Program-made: the position numbers and the translations under genes | Assembly: GCA_036362985.1 (NCBI GenBank) | Contig: JAYGXS010000003.1 | Coordinates: forward strand, 78,260,092-78,324,091 | Origin: Ligula intestinalis | Lineage: Eukaryota; Platyhelminthes; Cestoda; Diphyllobothriidea; Diphyllobothriidae | DNA length: 64,000 nucleotides | Direction: 5' to 3' | Shown here: positions 58,200 through 64,000 of the stretch, piece by piece | Numbering within the stretch: the stretch's first letter is position 1 | Layout of the letters: the number at the start of each line of letters is the position of its first letter | Notes under the pieces: generated by a model | The model's database searches: none | The model's input: only the letters and a program-made list of their open reading frames with translations | Told to the model about the DNA's origin: nothing

Positions 58200-58748
58200 T
58201 TAATAAAAAAGGAATGCTTTTATCTGCTGGCTAGTGGCAGTTTTAAACTCCGCTTGATGGTATACACCATTCAGTAGTCCGGCTAGGTCAAAGTAGTCTT
58301 CCTCTGGCTGTCTTTCTAGCTTCAAACATTCGTAACGTCTGTGAAACAGCGACTTAGAGAAACTGAATAAAGACTTCAATTTCTTAACTGTGCCCGACAA
58401 TGATATGTCAACCGGCTTCTCAGGTAAGACAAACTGTACGTACCATTTGTGTTCTCTTTGAACAAGCTTGAGCAGTAGAATCTACACCTTCGTCTTATCC
58501 CCTGCAAACAGTCCTTCATATTTCCGGAACCAGGCCTCGAAATTCACACCGCTGTCCGGGTCGTATGTGAACTCAGTTATCCGGTCCTCAATCTGCTTTC
58601 GTTTGCTATCTGTGGAGGCTGGCCCCCAATTTCCTTGAATTTCCTTAATAAGTGCCAGGAAGCTTTCCCGCTGGGCATCTAGTAATTCTTTCAGCGTTTC
58701 TTGCATCCGTTCTTGGCTGATCATGCTGTGTGTTCGTTTGTGCTGCAT
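58200..58748 (-). pseudogene. gypsy gag, N-terminal part
   Basis: Translation starts at an ATG (58,746-58,748) eight bases inside the 5' LTR: MQHKRTHSMISQERMQETLK. It continues with FTYDPDSGVNFEAWFRKYEG, a typical capsid-like start. An in-frame TAG (58,482-58,484) is followed in the same frame by ILLLKLVQREHKWYVQFVLP and YFDLAGLLNGVYHQAEF. So there is one nonsense change, then the frameshift at the A6 run. Confidence 0.8.
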
Positions 58749-58755
58749 CGCCACT

Positions 58756-59059
58756 TGTTATGTCCCCAAGACTAGTAGGTGGAAGAAGGCAAAGCCGGTT
58801 CTGATTGTGAGAGTCTGTATTCAGGCTAACACAGATACAGCGGAAGGATGAATCAGCGTGCCCACTGCAGCCTATTATAAGGCGTCCGTCCTTCTAGACT
58901 GTTCCTGGGGTAGTTCTGGCATGGTTTCCCACGCCACGGCACGTTCTGGAACATTGCAGTGCATGCGGGGGCGGGCGTCACGTGTGCTCACGACGCGCGC
59001 GGCCGGTCTGGGTGCACTGCCAGCTCTGGGCCCTGAGCGCGTCACCGTTCGCGTCTCCA
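58756..59059 (-). repeat. gypsy 5' LTR
   Basis: 304 bases with the same ends as the 3' LTR. It lacks about 18 bases of the TGCCGGCATGGCTTATCT segment found in the other copy. TATAATAGG and GAATACAGACTC (the degenerate polyadenylation word; AATAAA in the other LTR) can be read in element orientation. Confidence 0.93.
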
Positions 59060-59126
59060 AGGTGATTTGGGCTTAATGCGCGGCTGGGCCTATTAACCGT
59101 GGGCTTAATAACCGGTGACTACTGTA

Positions 59127-59748
59127 TCTTGTGTTTCCCAGGGTCTTTGTGACGAAAATGCAGCGAAACTCTTCGGTGTGGTTCGATGGAACCAAAAAAA
59201 GAAAACCAGCCAAATTTGAAGGTCGAACCATGATCATAATAAATTTCTTTATGTTCTCAGCCTCGGGAGAGCTTCGCAGCTTAGTCTATGTTTCTTTTCA
59301 TCCAAAAAGTTCTCAAGAGCAGCAACTCTGTCTGACCATTAGCCTCTCCTTCTTGCAAAATACTTTTATGACATTTCGGCCCCTTAAACTTCAAATAACC
59401 CAACTGTTTTATATCCAATCTTACAAATGGCCTTCGCTCAATCGCCTATCTAAGTAAAATGGCTGTCATCATTTGATAACCCTTAGCTGATAGACAGCTT
59501 CCTGCCGTTTAAATTGCGATCCTATTTGCCATAATTTCACTCCAACTGGAATTTTAGCAGGGCTGACGCTGTCAAGAGGGATACTAGGTTTCTCGAATTT
59601 TTAACAGACAACGTTTTACGGCTGAGGCCTCAAAACCCCACTCCAAATTGGCAATTATTTTGGAGACTATAAAAGGCATTTGATAATACAGATCTACAGA
59701 TCCTTCCTTCTGGAAGTCTTTATTTGATACTTATAGGCAGAAATATAT
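59127..59748. other. no recognisable feature
   Basis: AT-rich DNA to the right of the DNA-transposon end. An open frame of about 108 codons at 59,131-59,457 has no domain. Confidence 0.35.
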
Positions 59749-59910
59749 TACCGACAAAGAAAAGGGAGACTGGGATGATCATTTCTGGCTTATTAGCCGT
59801 CATCAGTCGGCCAGGCTCAATCCCAGGGGTAGCCTCCCCAAGGATCGATCCCGCGAGCGTGTTAGTTAGACGTCCAACGTTCTAATCACTGCGCCATGGG
59901 CTGGCTGCCT
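59749..59910 (-). repeat. tRNA-derived SINE, best-preserved copy
   Basis: On the minus strand, TGGCGCAGTGA (A box, 59,886-59,896) and GGGATCGATCC (B box, 59,842-59,852) are at tRNA-like spacing. The body has GCCGACTGATGACGGCTAAT, CCAGAAATGATCATCCCAG and a CTTTGTCGGTAATATATTTC end. Confidence 0.75.
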
Positions 59911-59952
59911 TGATGCTTTCATTCGGGAATATATTTTAGTGAGCGATCCCGC

Positions 59953-60716
59953 ACGTCAGAAACGTATCGGAGGCTGTCAGCCGTCTTTGCAAACTACTTG
60001 GAGTTAGAGTTGCACATAGGCCGGAGGAAACCATAAGGTATCAGATGGTGAAACCACAAGACCCACTGCCGCGGCAAGAAATATCTGAAATCGTCTATAG
60101 GCTCTGATGCATTTGCAGATAACTACTTCGGATAAAACGAAAAACTTCTAAAGATATGGCAGCAGTGCGAAGAACTGACGCTCATGCTCAAGTAGTGGCT
60201 CATTCGATGAGACCTGACCAAAACTTTTACATTAAGGAGACCCGAATTCTCGCAAGAGGTGACAATCTTGTGAGTCGTGAGCTACTTTGGCGATGTTTCA
60301 CGGGCCCCCAGTCTAAAAACAAGTGCAACATCCCGACAAATCCATATTCATTGTTCGGACACGGTTTGGGCAGAGCACTTCGCCACTCGGAGGACACACA
60401 GACAAACGCGCCGTTTAACGCCAGCACCTGAAAGCCGGATGGTCGAGCAATCTTCGTGTCCAAGTCCACCATGGATGATGAAAATTCAGCAGGTCACGAC
60501 CCGTAAGCCAGCCATTAAACAGTTAGCGCACAAGCGGCAACACTCCTCGATTATAGAGAGCCGTTAATTTTCATAGGTATGCAGTAGCATAGCAACTGTC
60601 TCCTTATAAATATTGCAACTCTCCGCGTGCTATTGTCTCAGGTGAAGGATCCGCAGCAGATTTCGAAACGTCAGGCGAATGAAATTCCTGTTCCAGCAAT
60701 CACCTCGGCTTCTTCT
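59953..60716 (+). pseudogene. PLE H, RT end, GIY-YIG and 3' terminus
   Basis: This copy is readable from the linker to the 3' end. It shows VRNVSEAVSRLCKLLGVRVA, EETIRYQMVKPQDPLPRQEI and SEIVYRL, then a stop. A weak NYFG core (YVG expected) follows, then AAVRRTDAHAQVVAHSMRPD, RELLWRCFTGPQSKNKCNIP and TNPYSLFGHGLGRALRHSED. The tail KPDGRAIFVSKSTMDDENSA matches the tail of PLE I at 38.2 kb. The terminus has a degraded CAGGTGA box (60,639-60,645), GAAACGTC (60,665-60,672) and AATGAA in place of AATAAA, and ends in CAGCAATCACCTCGGCTTC. Stops and frame changes inactivate it. Confidence 0.75.
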
Positions 60717-61440
60717 CAGTTACTGCCAGGGACTCGCATTATCATTTTTATTTGCAATAAGTCCAACTTTTAAACCCATCGCGGCGCTGTGTGGCTACTG
60801 ACGGGGCTTAAGAAGAAAAGAAGCAGTGGTCAAGTAAGTTCCGTAACAGATCGTTGGACGTTCATGTTCGTAACATTACTTTTTTTCCTGTCTTGCGCTG
60901 AACCCAACCTAGACGACGGCACGTTAGCCTTCTACGGTTGACTACTGTGTCCATTGTAAAGCAGGACAGATCGTTGGAGAAAACAATTACCTACACGTCG
61001 TCCACTAATAATTTTCAACAGAAGCCTAAAAATAAATTTGTGGATGCTAAAGGCTAATCCTTTCGTCTTTTATTCGTGTGCCTTTTGGCAGTTTTTACAG
61101 TACTGGTAGTTAAGCAAATGTTTAACAAAAAAGGGTAAAATAGCGCCCTCAAAGCCACTCATACTTATTAAAGAAACCTTGCTGAGATGTAAGTCTCGCC
61201 TAAACTATCTTAGCCTGGTTAGCCTCTGACTCACGTGTTTTTTTCGGCATCTCATCTTCTGCCTCGCGTCCTCAAGTCACTATTTTTTTCGATACTTGGA
61301 GTCTCTTCTGAAGTACATGTGGTTCTCGACGGGTTGCTTAAGATTCTGGAAGAATCTTTGTAATAATCCAGAAGCTTTATGCACTGAGGCAGGAGCAGTC
61401 GCTTTCACATGGCACTTGGTGGTTGCGATCTGATGATCCT
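60717..61440. other. no recognisable feature
   Basis: Mixed DNA after the PLE. Nothing recognised. Confidence 0.4.
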
Positions 61441-61444
61441 GCTG

Positions 61445-61474
61445 GTGATGATGATGATGATGATGATGATGATG
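61445..61474. repeat. GAT microsatellite
   Basis: About ten tandem GAT units, followed by a looser GAT/TTAT-rich tract to about 61,507. The run of histidines it would give on the minus strand is not evidence for a protein. Confidence 0.95.
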
Positions 61475-61509
61475 CCAGCATTTATGATGACGATTATTAT
61501 GATTATTAC

Positions 61510-63120
61510 AACTGTAAAGCAACTGCGAAAATAGTCTGTTAACAAATGTTCTGTAGGTTATCCTTATAATTTTCACCATACAACTAGCCGACTAGTCGAA
61601 TAAGGCAAAGTGATTGTTAAATCGTCAATCAAATATGCTGCTAGTTGATACCATTGTCTACTCTGCCGGAAATTCGCCATGAGTAAATGGACCTCCCGCG
61701 TTTGTCTTCGCTGCTTTTGACTGTATTTTTTCATTGCTAATTAGTACAAAAAGTCACTGCACTGCTTTAAAAATGCAAATGATTCATATCCCAAGGGTAA
61801 AACAACATAGTTTGAGGTTTATTGATACAGCATTTTCTCGGAATTTTTGACTCTCATCACTAGAAACATAGGCCCACAGGAGCTCCATTAGCGAGGTTTG
61901 CCAGGTGGGTCATAAGCGGTCCATCGAACCGAAGTTCACCATTGCCTAGCACAAAACGACGACTAAACTCAGGTGTTACACTCTAAGGAGAGGGTTGCTA
62001 TTTGGATAAATCTGTAGTCGTCTCCAAGATTCCCTGCAACACATGCAATGCAGTGTATTATGGAAAAAGTGGTAAATCGACCTCCACATGCATACAATTA
62101 CAGAATTTTACAGTAAATTTATACAGAAACGTGTGTTAAGTTGCCCCATATACGATAACAACTGGACAATAAATTGCTTAGGATGAAACCCACGTTTTTA
62201 CTCTCCGTCCGTCGAATGAGGCCGATATTTGGCGCTTAAAAGTTCCGATCATCAGACGTTTCCCACTCGCTCTTGAGCGCATCATCGGAAATAGACAAAA
62301 GGGGCAATGTATGGTTTAAACAGGTCTTTCCTATACACCACTGGTATATTATCATTGATCTTCTCCCTGGAAACGTGTGGCGTCAGTAGATGAATCTTAC
62401 AGCTGTTTACTTCGGTCATTTTGCTTTCGGCTCGGCCGATTACTTCTGCACTTGTGGCCTAGCCTAACTTATAACTGAAGTGAGAGCACAGCAGAGTGCA
62501 CTGGTGGTGCTGGTGTTACAGCATAAATTACTCTCCTAACGCGCATCTGCATACTTGCATCAATCTCGGCCTCAACCTATCAGTCATTATGAGGCCGCAC
62601 TTAGCAGACTTTCTGAAGCACAATTAGTCCGTCTAAGCCCCCGCCTGTCCTTGTTGGTAAGTCATCAGCATATACTATTTGTTTTCAGGGTACGGACAAG
62701 GGGATTGGAACAACCAGGCCAAGTAATATAGGTGGTTCTGCAAAAAATCACGCAAAGGGTATATTCTCATGTCTTAGCCAACAACGTGGCGCAGAGATGG
62801 TGATTTGCGCGTGATTATAGGGAAATAAGGCTTGCGCACCACCCCCCACACACTCTACCCCTCTCCCATCTGGGCTCGGTGCCATGATCAGGTCAAGAAG
62901 ACATGTATCGACCTCATTCAACCTCTCACGGCTGCTAGCAAGTGTGCATGGACCTATGCCTTTGTACCACAATCCGGTCTGGCCAATCACCTCCAATGCA
63001 GATTCACACAGGACCTCACTGTTGTTATAACGACGGGTTCAGCCTCGTTAGTGTTATAAAGATGACATCTGAAGTGTGTCACCATTGAATTACGCCCTGT
63101 TGAAATCTCAAAATAAGAAC
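61510..63120. other. no recognisable feature
   Basis: Mixed DNA. A CCCATCTGGGCTCGGTGCCA-type block near 62,865-62,884 resembles one at about 50.33 kb, suggesting a dispersed repeat. No coding domain. Confidence 0.35.
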
Positions 63121-63149
63121 ACAATTGGAAGGGTGTAACTTTTGAATCC

Positions 63150-63380
63150 ACCGAGAGGCTGGTTTTATTGTGTACAAACCCCGGGGGATCTGTCTCGGGT
63201 AGCTTTTGTCGCTGCTGGGTCGATCTCCAGCGTCCTCGCTGTCCGATGTGGCTGCAACTCTTTGTGTCCCGCCTCAGGGCGAGCCCGGCATTGTGAGCGG
63301 ACTGGCGTCACCATGCGTCCGCTGTTGCAACCCTCTTTGTCAGGGGTGGCAGTGGCTTATAAAAGATTGTCTGCGCGTTC
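63150..63380 (-). repeat. possible solo LTR
   Basis: In minus orientation a TATA word (TTTTATAAGCC, about 63,356-63,366) is followed some 190 bases on by an AATAAA polyadenylation word (about 63,165-63,170), the spacing of an LTR promoter and R region. It differs from the 54.5 kb LTR. No second copy or coding region is in the window, so the call is weak. Confidence 0.25.
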
Positions 63381-64000
63381 TCTTGTGGCCTGGTTGACCG
63401 CATTGGGATAACGTTACGCGACCAGTTGACCCTCGGGCTTTATGCCTGGCATACACTCGTGTGCGTGCGTGCGTGCGGTCTAAGGTAATCTCGCGTATAA
63501 AGTCATCGCCTGTTATGCAGTCAGAGTTAGCCAACGAAGACGCCTTAGGAAAGCCTCCAAACGTTGGTCCGGCTAACATCCGAACAACTCTGACATCGAA
63601 CACCGGTGTCCTGGTGGGTGGTTGTGCACTCGTCCGAATGTAAACTTCTTCCAACCTATTCTCTACTACCTCTGAACAGAATACACTTTCTCTCTCTCTC
63701 ATTTATTCTGTTCCCACACAGAATTGGACCGGAAAATCACAGTAGCTAGGGTTTTACCCTTTAACTCAAGCTTGTACGATAGACTAGAAGCACGAGAAAG
63801 CACGGGCGGCGAGTACGACCGGGGCCGCACCTGAGCGTGCCGCCACATGCAGTTGGAGTGCCGTTAAGAAGGAGGCGCTGTGGCCTGACTCCAATTCTGC
63901 CAGCCAGCCGCGCCGCACAAACGCTGAGTTGACTCTGTAGTTCGAGGTATCCCATCGGTTACTAAACTTCCAAGCCATGGCTTTTAGCACATTGTGATAG
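63381..64000. other. GC-richer end of window, unrecognised
   Basis: It contains a GTGC run (about 63,461-63,476), a CT run (63,689-63,700) and overlapping short frames on both strands. No feature supported. Confidence 0.35.

Larger units (their letters stand above)
54499..59059 (-). mobile_element. Ty3/gypsy LTR retrotransposon, nearly complete but dead
   Basis: The element is 4.56 kb with two LTRs (TG...CA ends), an A- and G-rich polypurine tract before the 3' LTR (reverse complement of about 54,825-54,838, AAAAGAGGGAGG) and gag and pol in the Ty3/gypsy order protease, RT, RNase H, integrase. A TGGCGATGCAGCA word directly follows the 5' LTR and overlaps the gag start; it could be the primer binding site. 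Coding is broken by at least two in-frame stops and three frameshifts. By eye the LTRs differ at about 18 of some 303 aligned positions plus one indel of about 18 bases, so it is not a very recent insertion. I find no target-site duplication (CCGTC versus AGGTG). Confidence 0.93.
54058..59124. mobile_element. pogo/Tigger-like short DNA transposon, split by the gypsy element
   Basis: The left end CAGTAGTCGCCTGTTATTGA (from 54,058) and the inverted right end CAGTAGTCACCGGTTATTAA (reading back from 59,124) match at all but three of the first 26 bases. Each is bordered by TA (54,056-54,057 and 59,125-59,126). CAGTAGTC termini and TA duplications fit pogo/Tigger members of the Tc1/mariner superfamily. 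Without the nested gypsy element the copy is 506 bases, too short for a transposase. A minus-strand frame inside (54,212-54,454) is unrecognised. This is probably a non-autonomous MITE-like copy. Confidence 0.7.

Noticed and set aside
61440..61480. Poly-histidine protein on the minus strand
   Set aside because: It is a translation of the GAT microsatellite, not a conserved protein.
1..64000. Prokaryotic features such as operons, CRISPR arrays, ribosome binding sites
   Set aside because: Repeats are dispersed transposons, not spaced direct repeats. There are no clustered long ORFs, and polyadenylation words and LINE/SINE/PLE elements point to a eukaryotic nuclear genome.

Overview
This window reads as a stretch of an invertebrate nuclear genome, most likely a parasitic flatworm and probably a cestode. 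The host call is inference. It rests on the style of the Penelope-like (PLE), RTE-like and Ty3/gypsy coding remnants, the tRNA-derived SINEs, the microsatellites and the lack of operons, tightly packed ORFs or bacterial-type genes. I see no complete host gene, rRNA, CRISPR array or origin. Most of the sequence is non-coding and AT-rich, with GC-richer islands that are mostly retroelement remnants.

Layout. 1-10 kb is gene-poor, with one internally deleted PLE on the minus strand (about 1.66-2.85 kb), a pair of dispersed repeats, a PLE 3' terminus (about 5.9-6.0 kb) and a SINE (7.7 kb). A 3' fragment of a CR1/Jockey-type LINE lies at 10.0-11.15 kb. From 13.4 to 20.3 kb there is a dense PLE cluster. 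At 15.2-17.3 kb one PLE carries two later insertions: a foldback piece flanked by a 15-bp target duplication, and an RTE-like fragment. From 20.3 to 46 kb more PLE fragments (25.9, 28.9-29.6, 38.0-39.3 kb), six SINE copies, a three-copy repeat family, a pair of LTR-like repeats (34.8 and 36.6 kb), an RTE fragment (44.7 kb) and a telomere-like tract (43.4 kb) are scattered through unrecognised sequence. A possible single-exon gene for a small cysteine-rich secreted peptide lies at 46.5 kb. From 51.4 to 52.8 kb a PLE, a second CR1-like copy and tandem PLE termini abut.

The most complete element is a Ty3/gypsy retrotransposon on the minus strand at 54,499-59,059, with both LTRs, a polypurine tract, gag, protease, RT/RNase H and integrase. 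It is broken by frameshifts and stops, and it sits inside a small TA-flanked pogo/Tigger-like DNA element (54,058-59,124). The 3' end holds another PLE (59.95-60.7 kb), a GAT microsatellite and a possible solo LTR.

The most interesting recurring signal is a short structured motif at the PLE 3' termini (about 6.0, 13.4, 15.3, 15.4, 30.4, 38.4, 52.7 and 60.65 kb). It is a CTGANGA-like box, a small hairpin, then GAAA plus a palindromic dinucleotide pair, shortly before AATAAA. It resembles a minimal hammerhead ribozyme whose stem III could form only between two RNAs.
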